Notes under the pieces: model-generated
What the model was told of the DNA's origin: nothing
Databases searched by the model: none
The model's input: the letters and a program-made list of their open reading frames with translations, nothing else
Position numbers and translations under genes: made by a program
Source: Anthoceros angustus
Taxonomy: Eukaryota; Streptophyta; Anthocerotopsida; Anthocerotales; Anthocerotaceae
Direction of reading: 5' to 3'
DNA: 52,948 bases
Assembly (NCBI GenBank): GCA_010909165.1
Contig: VJWM01000337.1
Span: 1 to 52,948 of the forward strand
Part shown: piece after piece, positions 1 through 9,979 of the stretch
Numbering within the stretch: the first letter of the stretch is position 1
How the letters are laid out: every line of letters begins with the position of its first letter

Positions 1-373
1 GTTTTGTGCCAATGCATGATGATTGTCAATATGTAATGATTGGCTCCTTTTGTGGTGTCCAAGATCGACTAGTCTTCGACCATATTGCTTCCTTAGAGGC
101 ACGTGTCGAGGTGATTACGCCTCCGTTGATGAAAGGGACACGATTTACTTCTTTGAGGACCAAGTGACGCTCCACCGGCCAATAAAGCATAGGCGGCGGA
201 TCTCCTTGTGTCGGGATCTGCGGCCCTGCATCCACGGTGCACAAGCGTAAGTTCCTCCCTTTATATCTACATTTGGTATAATGTATGCCATGGTCACTTG
301 TGCCTTTCAAATATCTCAAAATCCGGCAGCGGCGGCGGTGTGCCCTTCCGGACTTTTGGTCTTTGTGGCTCAT
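1..373 (-). pseudogene. copia RNase H domain (partial)
   Basis: The minus-strand frame from 373 carries ILRYLKGTSDHGIHY at about 275-325, which is the conserved entry to the copia RNase H domain just after RT. The following residues have the composition of the usual Arg-Lys-Ser-Thr-Ser-Gly and Ser-Thr-Glu-Ala-Glu-Tyr motifs but shift between frames, so the motifs are not readable in one frame. In the family this domain removes the RNA template during reverse transcription. The fragment is cut by the window edge. Confidence 0.8.
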
Positions 374-1310
374 GCTCCTTTGGAAGAGCTACGAATTCGG
401 TACATTGTGGAGCAATAAATAAAGAACCAAGCTTGAGCATACGGGGCGCCACCATCTCCGACGCCGGAATCGGTCACTTTGGAGGCGGCGGTTGTCAACA
501 CATCCGGTCTCGAGAGGTGTAACATCTTTGCCTCCTCAAGTTTGTACTTAAATAGCATATCGAGAATGTATTTTTGATGAATCACAAGTGTGCCGCTTGT
601 GGGATCTCGATGTTTGTGCCAAGCGATGGGACAACTCCCGACATCTACCATTTCAAACCGACCAGGAAGGAGGACCTTCACTCGAGTAATCCTTCAGTGC
701 ATCCCTAAAGTATACAATCATCGTCTGAGGCTAATATGACAAACACATTTGCTCTTAGGAAAATACACATTAGTATGTGCTTTTGCTGAAACTAGACCTA
801 AGAGAAACTCATCTATACACTCATACCATGCACGAGGACTCTGTTTTAAACCGTAGATTGTCTTTAGCAACTGACATACCCAGTCCTCTTTCCCCTCAAC
901 CTCAAATCCCTCAGGCTGCTGCATAAATATGTCCTCCTCTAATTTCCCATGGAGAAAGGCGGTCTTGACATCCATCTGGTGGATGAACAAGCCAAAGAAT
1001 GCAGACATAGAGAATAGCACCCTAGAGCGAGACTTGACTACGGGGCTAAAGTGTCATGATAGTCTAAGCCGGGAACAGGAAAACCACGAGCAACTAACTT
1101 TGGCCTTATATACGGAGATAGATCCGTCCGACTTATATTTCGACTTAAACACCCACTTTGAGGTGACAATTTTTTCTCCTCGAGTGGAGGAACTAGCTGC
1201 AGTGTTAGGATCAAGTCACTACTCGGACTTGATAGCAGCTTGCCAAAGCTTAGCCTCTGGCCCACTAACAGCCTCCCCATAACTCTGAGGTTCGTAGCCA
1301 GGGTCAAAGG
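370..1310 (-). pseudogene. copia reverse transcriptase, frame-broken
   Basis: Three minus-strand pieces together make the RT. From 1307 the frame ends with KLVARGFPVPGLDYHDTLAP, the N-terminal RT signature. The frame 718-1020 carries HQMDVKTAFLHGKLEEDIF and IYGLKQSPRAWYE, both classic copia RT blocks. The frame 370-681 carries the C-terminal part (HQKYILDMLFKYKLEEAKML). The catalytic YVDD region falls near 705-735, where only an Asp-rich remnant is readable because the frame shifts there. Family role: RNA-directed DNA synthesis in the virus-like particle. It is broken by at least two frameshifts. Confidence 0.9.
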
Positions 1311-1977
1311 CTAAATTGACAACATCCACTACCACTTCATCCGATGCTGAACCATGAGGTCTGGGAACCGGCCTGAAATCTTCACTGCGGTATGGGGGTT
1401 CCTTCCAGTTCTCACGTGGTTTATGCACTCGGCGGATCTGAGTGCGCAGTGAGGATAGGCATCACGTATTCCACGGGTCATCAACAAATGCGGGTTGGAC
1501 ATAGCCGGTGCGAAACGGAGTGCAGGACCTCAGGTTCTTCATCATCTGACAATGCAGGATCTGGTGGTGGGAGAGGATCATCAACTGGCATAGGATCAGG
1601 TGGATCTCCATGATCATGTGGTGCTGGCACGACGGGATGTGGTTGAGGTAAGTTTGGAGCTACTGCTAATGGATCTACAAATGATGAATCAGTGTCAGGA
1701 AACGTCACAAAATCTGCGTCACTAATCGCAACATCCATCTCTGAAGGTTGGTCTTCTACCTCAACCCTGTCAGTATCAAGAAAATCACCAGGAGGATGAA
1801 CTGGAGGTTTAAGAACAGAACTCTCATCAAAGGCAACTGTCCTAGCATGAGACACTGGCGTTAGTGGGATCAAACAACATCCACCATGTATCCTGCGGTG
1901 TACCTATGAAAATGTGGCGCTTAGATTTGAAAGCAAATTTGTGTGAAGCTTATGTATGTGAGCATATGTTGTACTAC
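1311..1977 (-). pseudogene. copia integrase C-terminal region and integrase-RT linker
   Basis: The minus-strand open stretch 1481-1873 (130 codons) is rich in Pro, Asp and Ser and contains AFDESS near its start, matching the phenylalanine-aspartate-glutamate motif that closes copia integrases before a low-complexity acidic linker. The remainder (1311-1480 and 1874-1977) continues without a clean frame. No catalytic residues are expected in this linker. Family assignment rests on its position between integrase and RT and on that single motif. Confidence 0.65.
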
Positions 1978-2560
1978 CTACTCTAAGATCACGACGTCTG
2001 GTTTGATACCCGTCCATGCTTGAAGGTGTCTACCATGAAGAAGAAAGCAATGAGCAGTTAAGGTATGTGTGGCCACTTGTCTTATACGCCCAAAATCTAG
2101 CGGTAGTCTCCACGATGAGAAGGGCTCTAGCGACATCTGAATTGTGTCTTCTCTCGTCCGTCCATTCATGTCTGAATGATATGGGATTGTGAGTTGTCGT
2201 GTTATCCCCCTCTCCTGGCAATAATCCTGAAAGGTTGTGGATAGATACTCTTTCCCATTGTCGAACGGATACACTTCAATTTATAACTTTCTCTCTTGCA
2301 TATCGAAAGTCAGCTTGCTCACTCACTCTTGTGTCGAAGGAGCTACTTCACTGAAATGTGACTTGTCGTCTTCAAACACGACAAAATATCTTGCTCCTCC
2401 CAAGAGTTCACAGACATAGGCCCACGATATGGTGTGGATTAGGTCTAGTACTTACATGGCCTTTCTTGGTTTCCACTACCAAAGTGAGATTTAAATTGTT
2501 TACCACACACACACAAATCAAGGTCGAAGTTCCTTCTCACTAAAGCAGTTACCATCTTCT
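1978..2560 (-). pseudogene. copia integrase core, frame-broken
   Basis: The minus-strand frame 1978-2274 begins near YPFDNGKEYLSTTFQDYC, equivalent to the second catalytic Asp region (D-N-G-x-E-Y), followed by ITRQLTIPYHSDMNGRTRED, which holds the catalytic Glu region. The stretch 2275-2560 carries the upstream part of the core in shifting frames. Family role: inserting element cDNA into host DNA. It reads directly into the gag-pre-integrase segment, as copia polyproteins do. The segment from 2262 rightwards is also present at 6778. Confidence 0.85.
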
Positions 2561-2840
2561 CTCGAAGGAGTCTCCTCATAGCATGTTGGGATGTCCCAAG
2601 CGGCTGCCACTTAGCGCCTTAGCGGATTGCCAACCGTACTTCGGTGACATTGGTGATGGGTGGGACATCGGAAGAAAAGTCGCAAGTAAAGATCGAACAA
2701 AGGGGTCCCTCGAGCAATTACTCTTGATGGTCTGACAACTGGAGATATGGCATTGATCCTCAGTGATTGATGCAGACACTGTCTTCCCAAGTGGCCATTG
2801 TGCTCACAGTTCTTAGCAAGGGGAACATGTAGCACTCTCG
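2561..2840 (-). pseudogene. copia gag-pre-integrase segment
   Basis: The minus strand reads SRLGHPNML at about 2576-2605, the conserved His-containing motif of the gag-pre-integrase zinc region. VLHVPLAKN at about 2805-2835 corresponds to the block between copia protease and integrase. Stops and shifts lie between them. A near-identical stretch occurs at 7090-7345. Confidence 0.8.
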
Positions 2841-3097
2841 AGTAAATAACTTCCGTCCTTGAGTGATTTGTATAGTTCTGTTCCCTTGATTGGAATAGTT
2901 GAGTTATCTCCTAATACCACGGTACATCGATGGCATGTGGAGATGGCTCATATGTGATAAAGACTTCCTCGAGCACATGGTTGGGCTCACATCCGGGAAC
3001 CATTCGTGACCTTTTGTAGAAGAAGTGAGACATCGACCGGCGAGTAGAAGCCCTAATTTGTATGAGCTTGATTTGCCTACCTCTTGCACTCTCATCT
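2841..3097 (-). pseudogene. copia protease-like segment (degenerate)
   Basis: In position this is the aspartic protease part of the polyprotein. No intact Asp-Ser-Gly-Ala active site is readable. What remains resembles the downstream part of that domain (ITYEPSP at about 2935-2955 is read more clearly in the duplicate at 7430-7460). It is separated from gag by a stop at 3098-3100. The assignment is mainly positional. Confidence 0.5.
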
Positions 3098-4015
3098 TTA
3101 ACTTTCTTCCTTCCTTAACTTGATGTCACTGGTTTCCCAGTGGTTACAATTTCCGGGCTTGGAGCGAATTGAAGGATGGGCGTGAGAAGGTGATGAGGAG
3201 GACATAGCCTGACCTCTACCCCTGCCATAACCACCTCTACCTCTCCCCCTACCTCTACCATGCCCTCTACCCCTGCCAGAGAACAAGGCTGTATCACTCT
3301 GTTTATGTGGGGCATGAGACGCAGAAGAACTACCCTTCATTTGTTTTCTATTGGCTTCAAATTGCAGCAAGGCTCCTACAACCTTCTGTACAGAGAGGTT
3401 AGAAGTTGTTGGGGTAGTTGCTGTGGCAGGTGTTACTGTTGCTGATGTTTGAAGGCTTGAGCTAAAATATTCGTAGCTAGGTGGAAGTGAAAGTAACAGC
3501 TGAACTGCTGCTCTTGATTCGGAGATGATTACTCCACAGGAAGCAAGTCTGGCTCTCAAAGCCCTAAACTTAGAGACATGGCCCTCGACGAAGTCACTCT
3601 CCTTCATGCAAAGTGTCTGGTACTGCAGTGTAGCTGCAGCCTTTGCTACCATATCCTTAGTATCATAAGTTTCTGATAGCAATGACCAGACCTCGTTTGA
3701 AGTCTGCGTCATTCTTATATGAGGTATATTCTCTTGAGACACGGAAGCCACAAGAATGTTTCTTGCCTTCCTGTCTTTGTAATTCCATTCTAACTCATCC
3801 TTCTTTGTATATTTAGGTACCGTGCCACCGGGTGAAGGGGGGCCGGAGGGCTGATCAGCAACTCTCCTTGGTACAGTCCCATCAACAACATCCATCAAAA
3901 GCTTCTCATCTAGGATACAACGCACCCTGAAGCTCCAGGCATCAAAATTATGTGAGGTCAATCGATCCTTCTCCTTCAATCTATCAGATCCAGTATCAAG
4001 ATTAGAGGACCCCAT
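3098..4015 (-). CDS. gag: copia Gag (nucleocapsid polyprotein), intact 305-residue frame
   Basis: Gag forms the virus-like particle and packages element RNA. This 305-residue frame starts MGSSNLDTGSDRL. Residues 22-48 (HNFDAWSFRVRCILDEKLLM) match the N-terminal copia gag domain, and residues 107-185 (EVWSLLSETYDTK through LLLSLPPSYEYF) match the UBN2/retrotran_gag core. Residues 247-268 are a strongly basic Arg-Gly tract. The C-terminus (GNCNHWETSDIKL, residues 288-300) sits where a CCHC knuckle should be but has only one Cys, so the knuckle is lost, probably through frameshifts, and the frame stops soon after. Methionine 4015 is the only start upstream of the conserved domain. A broken coiled-coil frame lies 26 bases upstream. 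This is the only clearly intact coding frame in the window. Confidence 0.9.
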   Translation of the reverse strand: MGSSNLDTGSDRLKEKDRLTSHNFDAWSFRVRCILDEKLLMDVVDGTVPRRVADQPSGPPSPGGTVPKYTKKDELEWNYKDRKARNILVASVSQENIPHIRMTQTSNEVWSLLSETYDTKDMVAKAAATLQYQTLCMKESDFVEGHVSKFRALRARLASCGVIISESRAAVQLLLSLPPSYEYFSSSLQTSATVTPATATTPTTSNLSVQKVVGALLQFEANRKQMKGSSSASHAPHKQSDTALFSGRGRGHGRGRGRGRGGYGRGRGQAMSSSSPSHAHPSIRSKPGNCNHWETSDIKLRKEES

Positions 4016-4041
4016 GATGCCTGTTAGTCAAAACTGCTGAC

Positions 4042-4341
4042 TTAAAGAGACCCAGCCGACAGGCGAGCCAACTGCTCCCTGAGGCTGTCAATGTCCTATT
4101 CTTGTTTAGCCATTGTCACGAGATCAGAAATCCGCAAGCTCTCAAGTCGAGCCTATCTTGACTGCAGGTTATCAGCACGAGTGGTGTACTCCACCAATGT
4201 GCTCCTCACGTTCAGGATAGAATTAAGAATAGCATCATACTCTGTGAACTTCTCTAGGTAGCACTTGGAACTACTGGATTGTGGAACAATTGATGATCTT
4301 GAATTGTAGGTCGTATCTTTACCAGTTTCTCCTTCTTTCAT
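4042..4341 (-). pseudogene. Small coiled-coil frame in the copia leader, interrupted by two TAG codons
   Basis: A single minus-strand frame runs from ATG at 4341 to TAA at 4042-4044 (99 codons), with in-frame TAG codons at 4153-4155 and 4096-4098. Its C-terminal third has leucines at heptad-like spacing (ARLESLRISDLV, then DIDSLREQLARLS), suggesting a coiled coil. It ends 26 bases before the gag start. Both stops fall at sites that a single C-to-T change of CAG would create, a change expected at methylated CHG sites in silenced plant elements. I do not recognise the protein. It could be an extra leader-encoded protein or a chance frame. Confidence 0.45.
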
Positions 4342-4648
4342 GCTGAGGTTACGAATCTAAATCACGGTCTTCTGTGCATCATAGCTGATGCTTGCAAATT
4401 AGAGAACTCTCAGAAAACGAGCTCTCGGCTCTCTCTGAAGACGCTCCTCCTTGAAGAACTTCTTTTCAAATTGATGCAATGATTGATTGTGAATTTTCCC
4501 TCTCAGGTGCAGGCGGGATTGCACAGAGAATTCTTTCAATGCATCCTTGCTCTAGAGACTAGGGTTTCAGAGATACTCTATGTGTGAGAACTCCTATCAC
4601 TTAGAAACGACAGATGGCTATAGATGAGAGACATTCAAAAATACGGCA
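4342..4648 (-). other. copia 5' leader between primer-binding site and leader frame
   Basis: About 300 bases of untranslated leader. Several pyrimidine-rich and GAGAGC-type stretches are visible, but there is no convincing reading frame or known motif. Confidence 0.6.
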
Positions 4649-4662
4649 TGGCTCTGATACCA
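4649..4662 (-). promoter_or_regulatory. Primer-binding site for initiator methionine tRNA
   Basis: The minus strand reads TGGTATCAGAGCCA immediately after the LTR end. This is the complement of the 3' end of plant initiator tRNA-Met and is the standard priming site for minus-strand synthesis in plant copia elements. It fixes both the element orientation and the LTR border. Confidence 0.95.
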
Positions 4663-4861
4663 TGATACGTTTATGGAAATCGGCGTGAATCCTGCGTTGG
4701 GTGAACTCATAAAAGGAATACTTTACAATGAAGGGGGAACAAGGATATAGAGTCAAGTCCCATGAGCAGTTACAACTATGAATAATTGTCATTAGGGTTT
4801 GCTAAAGTAATTAACCCTTGGTATATAAATGAACCATAACTAATATAACTATTTATCAACA
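4663..4861 (-). repeat. copia 5' LTR, about 199 bp
   Basis: On the minus strand the LTR begins TGTTGATAAATAG at 4861 and ends AACGTATCA at 4663, giving TG...CA borders directly against the primer-binding site. A TATA-like box (TTATATACC, minus strand) lies near 4829-4838. The LTR is short for a plant copia element. Its decayed duplicate lies at about 8930-9085. Confidence 0.85.
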
Positions 4862-5300
4862 AGCCAAAGCACGACTTCCAATTCTAACCACGAGAGATAC
4901 TAAGGAGAAGTTGGGATGTAAGTCCTTGTTCTTTGATGACACAACTCAAGATCTAACACCTTGTAGCAATCAGAGAAATGATCACCCCGCTAACAACACA
5001 CAATAGTCGCCTGCTTTTAAACTAAGGGACACTTGAATGTAGAGTCTAAGACTCAAGCATCTCCTTTGAATAAGTCATGTTTTTACCTTAGGGAGGGCTT
5101 TAGTAAGGTGTCACCGCATTAGATCCCGTGAGGGATGTATTCAAGATGATCCGACTTAAAGAAACGCATCTCGGATGAAATGGTAATGAATCTCGATGTC
5201 CTTGGTAATGCACCCGGACTCATGGCGCACGCGATTGTTCCCCGAGATTGTCGTACGTGTCGGAGTGTCCTCTCCCAAGACTCCTGATGCCCGCGAGTGG
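4862..5300 (-). pseudogene. copia RNase H C-terminal fragment, minus strand (array copy a)
   Basis: Part of the array unit. The minus strand encodes DIEIHYHFIRDA-like residues near 5160-5200 and TKALP...KHDLFK-like residues near 5065-5115, the last two conserved blocks of a copia polyprotein, followed by the end of the frame. The same fragment recurs at 12691, 16767 and 48181, and in decayed form at 9086. It belongs to a different copia family from the 1-4861 element, because it flanks that insertion. Confidence 0.7.
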
Positions 5301-5775
5301 AACGATAACTTAAGAAGGTTCCACATAACGTATAGAAAATATGGTATATGGATTATATAAAATGGGTTACATAGGACTTTTTCCTTTGGCTTTGGCTTCT
5401 ATGGATTGAGTATTTGAACTAAGTTTTCTAGCTAGTGACCATGAAGCGCCATGTCATCGTAATGACTTCGTCCGGCTGCACCATATGGTGATGGTATGTG
5501 AGTCATTCTTGCACCTTCTGCCAGCTCATACTCGCCAGGGCATGACACCGCCTGTGTGTCGCACCTTCCACGCCGCCAAGAGGCCGCCACCGTCCAATGC
5601 TCCCACTTGGGCACCACACCGCAACACGGCACACTCGACACTTCAGCGACAACCTCACGATGAAAACACGAGGCACGCATGGAAAGCTAACCCCTCACCA
5701 TCCCTCCCTTCACAATTGTCCTGCAAACCAGATCCTCTATATGAGAGAGCGCCGCCTCACGAACCGAGCCAAGAA
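5301..5775. other. Spacer between the divergent RNase H fragments (copy a)
   Basis: About 475 bases with an AT-rich segment (GGTATATGGATTATAT near 5342) and a conserved stretch CATATGGTGATGGTATGTGA near 5483. Both recur in every array unit. No supported reading frame. Confidence 0.6.
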
Positions 5776-6075
5776 GGCACTCGCTTTCATCCACTAAAGT
5801 TGAGTATAAGGCCCCGACGCATGACGGAAGGAGTTAGAGTGGGAGAGGCAACTTTTGGAATGAATCCACTTACCTCAAAGTGCTCCCACTAAGCTTCTAT
5901 GTGAAAGCATGTAGGCTATTGCCCTTTTTTCCAATCCTTGGTTTCATGCAAGAACCAAGCACATTGAGCTAAACCACCATTATATCCATGACGTCGCTGA
6001 AAGGGGCATTGTGAAAGTGGAATACATTAGTACTGATGAGAATACAGCTAATATTTTTACAAAGGGCCAAAGCCA
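5776..6075 (+). pseudogene. copia RNase H fragment, plus strand (array copy a)
   Basis: The plus strand carries STKVEYK near 5798, then NPWFHARTKHIELNHHYIH near 5930-5985 (split by a shift in this copy), then GIVKVEYIS and ANIFTKG near 6005-6065. These are the standard C-terminal copia RNase H blocks. It points away from the minus-strand fragment at 4862-5300, so the unit holds two copia tails in divergent orientation. Confidence 0.85.
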
Positions 6076-6299
6076 AAGCATTTCAAGCATGGCCCTTGGG
6101 CTCGAGTTCACTCGCCCGTATCGAGTTGATATCTACCTTGTTGTCGCCGAGCGGGCCTGTTGATTCTTATTGCCTCTAGGGCTCGAGCCTCGCCTTCTTC
6201 CCCGCTCAAAATGGCGTATTCATTGATCTCGGTACTCTCAAAGGATGAAGCTACTGAAATCTAGGCGTGAGAGGTATCGGACATATGGGTCATGTTTTA
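6076..6299. other. Spacer downstream of the plus-strand RNase H fragment
   Basis: Conserved in all array units: GTTGATATCTACCTTGTTGT near 6125, then ATTGCCTCTAGGGCT near 6169. It may be the start of the fragment's own 3' LTR, but no LTR border can be fixed. Confidence 0.5.
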
Positions 6300-6777
6300 G
6301 GAGGTCATATCTTTTTCTTTTCTTTGTGATTTCTTGGTTGGGTTGGGGAAGGTTCTCTTCGCTTTCTTTGTGAGGGATTTTTGGTTTGTTTTGTTTCTAG
6401 CGTTCTTTGGACGTTTTTCCTCTTTTGTTTTGTTTTCCTTTGTTATTTGGGTTGTAGTTGAAGGTTATCTCTTTTATAATTTTGAGGGTTTTGGTTGTTT
6501 TGTCTCTAGTTTCTTAATTTGGGAGGTTATCAATGCATTTTCCAATTTTGGGTTGCGTTGTAGCTTTAGGTTCAATCTTTTCGATTTTTGTGAGGGCTTT
6601 TGGTTCTCTTGTTTCTAGCTTCTTTAGGTTCCAATCTCGGATTTTCGTGAGGGCTTTTGGTTCTCTTGTTTCTAGCTTGGGAGGTTATTTCCTTTTGTTT
6701 ATCTTTTCCTTTGTTATTTTTGGGTTGGGTTGTAGTTGAAGGTTCGGTCTCTTTTCGGATAATTTTGAGGGTTTTTG
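6300..6777. repeat. T/G-rich minisatellite (copy a), truncated at 6777
   Basis: Extreme strand asymmetry, with the plus strand mostly T and G. Reiterated blocks are TTGGGTTGGGTTGTAGTTGA, AGGTTCCAATCTCTTTT, GAGGGCTTTTGGTTCTCTTG and GGGAGGTTAT. It stops abruptly at 6777 inside a TTTTTGGT run and is joined to copia sequence. Long hydrophobic frames here are by-products of base composition. Confidence 0.85.
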
Positions 6778-9085
6778 GTAACGGATACACTTCAATTTAT
6801 AACTTTCTCTCTTGCATATCGAAAGTCAGCTTGCTCACTCACTCTTGTGTCGAAGGAGCTACTTCACTGAAATGTGACTTGTCGTCTTCAAACACGACAA
6901 ATATCTTGCTCCTCCCCAAGAGTTCACAGACATAGGCCCACGATATGGTGTGGATTAGGTCTAGTACTTACATGGCCTTTCTTGGTTTCCACTACCAAAG
7001 TGAGATTTAAATTGTTTACCACACACACACAAATCAAGGTCGAAGTTCCTTCTCACTAAAGCAGTTACCATCTTCTCTCGAAGGAGTCTCCTCATAGCAT
7101 GTTGGGATGTCCCAAGCGGCTGCCACTTAGCGCCTTAGCGGATTGCCAACCGTACTTCGGTGACATTGGTGATGGGTGGGACATCGGAAGAAAAGTCGCA
7201 AGTAAAGATCGAACAAAGGGGTCCCTCGAGCAATTACTCTTGATGGTCTTCATCGATATGATGATCCTCAGTGATTGGTCGGCTGTCTTCCCAAGTGCCA
7301 TTGTGCTCACCCAGTTCTTAGCAAGTGGAACATGTAGAGCACTCTCGAGTAAAAACTTCGTCCCAGTGATTTGTATGTTCTGTTCCCGATTGGAATAGTT
7401 GAGTTATCTCCTAATACCACTGTCGATGGCATGGAGATGGCTCATATGTGATAAAGACTTCCCTTTCGAGCACATGTGGTTGAGGCTCCAATCCGGGAAC
7501 CATTCGTGACCTTTTGTAGAAAAGTGAGACATCGACCGGCGGCCGGAGTAGAAGCCCTATTGTATGAGCCAGTTTGCCTACTCTTGCACTCTCATCTTTA
7601 ACTTTCTTCCGGTCCTTAATTGACTGGTTTCCCATGGTTACAATTTCGGGCTTGGAGGCTTGAAGGATGGGTGACCCGGGTGATGAGGAGGACATAGCGG
7701 CCTCTACCCATAACCACCTCTACCTCTCCCCCTACCTCTGCCCTCTACCCTGAGGAGAACACGTATCACTCTGTTTATATGGGGCATGAGGAGCGGAAGA
7801 ACTACCCTTCATTTGTTTTCTATTGGCTTCAAATTGCAGAAGGCTCCACCGCATGCGAGGTTAGAAGTTCTGGGGTGGTTCTTTGTGGCGGTGTTTGTGC
7901 TGATGTTTGAAGGCAGGCTAAAATATATTCGTGGTAGGTGGGTAAGTGGTGAGCTAGCTCTTGATTGGAGATGATTACTCCACGAGGAAGCAATCGGCTC
8001 TCAAAGCCGAACTTAGAGACATGGCCTCAGCCTCTCCTTCATGCAGTGTGTTGCGGTGTAGTGCGACCTATTCCATATCCTTAGTATCATAAGTTTCTAG
8101 CAATGAGACCTCGTTTGAGTCTGCGTCATTCTTATATGAGTATCATCTCTTGAGACACGGAAGCCACAGAATGTTTCTTGCCTTCATCTGTAATTCCATT
8201 CTAACTCATCCTTCTTTGTATATTTAGTCATTTGAAGGTGAAGGGGGCATCGGCAACTCTCCTTGAGCTCCATCAACAACATCCATGAGCTTCTCATCTA
8301 GGATACAAGCACCACAGGCTCGGGCATCAAAATGTGAGGTCAATCAGTCCTTCTCCCGCAATCATCGGATCCGATCATTAGAGGACCCATGCACAGTAGT
8401 CAAAACTCGACTTAAAGAGACCCGAAGAGAGCCATTACTCGAGGAGGCAGTATCTGTTCTTGTTTAGCCATTGTGAGATGATCTAGCTCTCAAGTCGAGA
8501 TCTTGGTGCAGTTATCGACACAGTGGTGTACTCCCTTGCTCCTCACGTTGGGATAGAATTGAGAATAACATCATACTCGTAAACTTCTCAGGTAGCGCTT
8601 GGAACTATTGTGGAACATGATGATTTGAATTATCTTTATTTGCAAAGTTCTCCTTCTTTGGGGTTGAGGTTGAATCTATCACGGTCTTCTTGTCTTAGTG
8701 AGATGCTTGCAAATTAGAACTCACGAGCTCTCGGCTCTCTGCGGCTCCCTCCTTGAAGAACTTCTTTTCAAATTCGATCTGTCTGATTGTGAAACCCTCT
8801 CAAATTAGGCGGGATTGCACGAGAGAACTTCGAGCATCCTTGCTTTAAACTAGGGTTTCATGATATATGTGAGTCATCACTTGATCGACAATCCTAGATG
8901 AGCAGAGACATTCAAGGCGCCCACGCTCACGATGATACGTTCTCGAGCGGTGATGCGTTGCGAACTCATAAAAGTTACTTTGGAGGGAAACAAGGATATA
9001 TGTCCAAGTCCATGAGCGGTTACAAGCGTGAATAAGCATCGTGGGTTTAAAGTAATTAACCCTTGGTATATAACAATGAACCACT
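6778..9085 (-). pseudogene. Decayed tandem duplicate of the copia segment 2262-4861
   Basis: Starting with ACGGATACACTTCAATTTAT, this follows 2262-4861 block by block: integrase start, gag-pre-integrase (RLGHPNML near 7092-7120), protease-like segment, gag (about 7600-8390), leader and LTR (about 8930-9085). The first 480 bases are almost identical to the source. The gag and leader parts have lost many pieces of 1-15 bases, so no gag frame survives. The primer-binding site near 8915-8935 is unrecognisable. Loss is concentrated in the gag-leader part, which suggests uneven decay or uneven consensus quality. Confidence 0.85.
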
Positions 9086-9400
9086 TTTATAAGCCGCCCA
9101 ACTCTTGGATTGTGAGATTGGGCGAATCCTCTTTGATGACACCAACCAAGATCTCACCTTGTCAAAATGATCAAAAACACTATATGATTCGTTTAAATGC
9201 GAGCATTATGTTGTAGGAGTCTAAGACTCAGCCTCTGAATAATCATGTTTTACCTTAGGGGCTGCCAAACTTGCATTAGATCCGTGAGGATATTCAGTGA
9301 CTAGCGCATCTCGGATGAAATGGTAATGAATCGATGTCCTTTAGTCACCGGGCTCATGCCAAGCTTTTTCTCAATATGCTTTAGTGTTCTCCCAAGACTA
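9086..9400 (-). pseudogene. copia RNase H C-terminal fragment, minus strand (array copy b, decayed)
   Basis: Matches 4862-5280 with many small deletions. Recognisable anchors are TCTTTGATGACACCAACCAA near 9130 and CGCATCTCGGATGAAATGGT near 9305, the latter encoding the YHFIRD block on the minus strand. Confidence 0.65.
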
Positions 9401-9979
9401 GATCTTACATGATAGGTTCACATGTATGTATGGTATGGATTATATAAAATGAGGTTCATGGGATACTCCTTTTTCTTCTATGGATTATTTTGGGTTCAAG
9501 TTTTCTAGCTAGTGACCATGCTTGTATCGCTTTGAGAGTACCATATGGTGATTGTGAGTTTCTTGCATTGTCATCTGGGGACGTTTTTCGCACCTTGTGT
9601 ATCTGGGATGTTGTAGCGAAGGTTTTGAGGACAATTGAGGGCACGCGGGGTTTTTTTTTGTTTTGTTCTTTGGATTTTGGGGGTGCTTGTAGTTTTTCTT
9701 TGGAAGGAGTTGTAGGCTTTTGGTTTCTTGCTTAGCTTTTGTAGGCTTTTTTTCCAATCCTTGGTTTCATAAGCATTTCTTATTTTGGCGTGTGAGCATT
9801 GTAGTGGTCTTTCTTTGAGAATTTTATTTTTAGGCTTTCTGTTTTCAAGCTTCGTTTGCTCGGGATTTTCTCTTGTTTATCTACCTTGTTGTTGGCGTTG
9901 ATTCTTTTGTTGGGTTCTTCTTTTCAAAATCTTTTGATTGACTTGATGGTTTGTCTAGCGTGAGGTTATTGGGTCATGT
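9401..9979. other. Decayed spacer and plus-strand RNase H remnant (copy b)
   Basis: Follows the order of 5301-6299 but heavily eroded. TAGCTAGTGACCATG near 9505 and CCAATCCTTGGTTTCAT near 9750 are the clearest anchors, the second being the NPWFH block of RNase H. No open frame remains. Confidence 0.55.

Larger units (their letters stand above)
1..4861 (-). mobile_element. Ty1/copia LTR retrotransposon, 5' part, running off the left edge
   Basis: Read on the minus strand, the order is LTR (4663-4861), primer-binding site (4649-4662), leader, gag, a protease-like stretch, gag-pre-integrase, integrase, linker, RT and RNase H. Integrase ahead of RT is the diagnostic copia order. The 3' LTR lies beyond base 1. 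Gag is one open frame, whereas pol is split across frames and stops, so this copy looks non-autonomous as written. It sits at the boundary of array block C and the RNase H(-) block: its right flank at 4862 begins AGCCAAAGC, the sequence that follows GAGGAAG in uninterrupted array copies such as 12683-12698. The segment 2262-4861 occurs again at 6778-9085. Confidence 0.93.
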
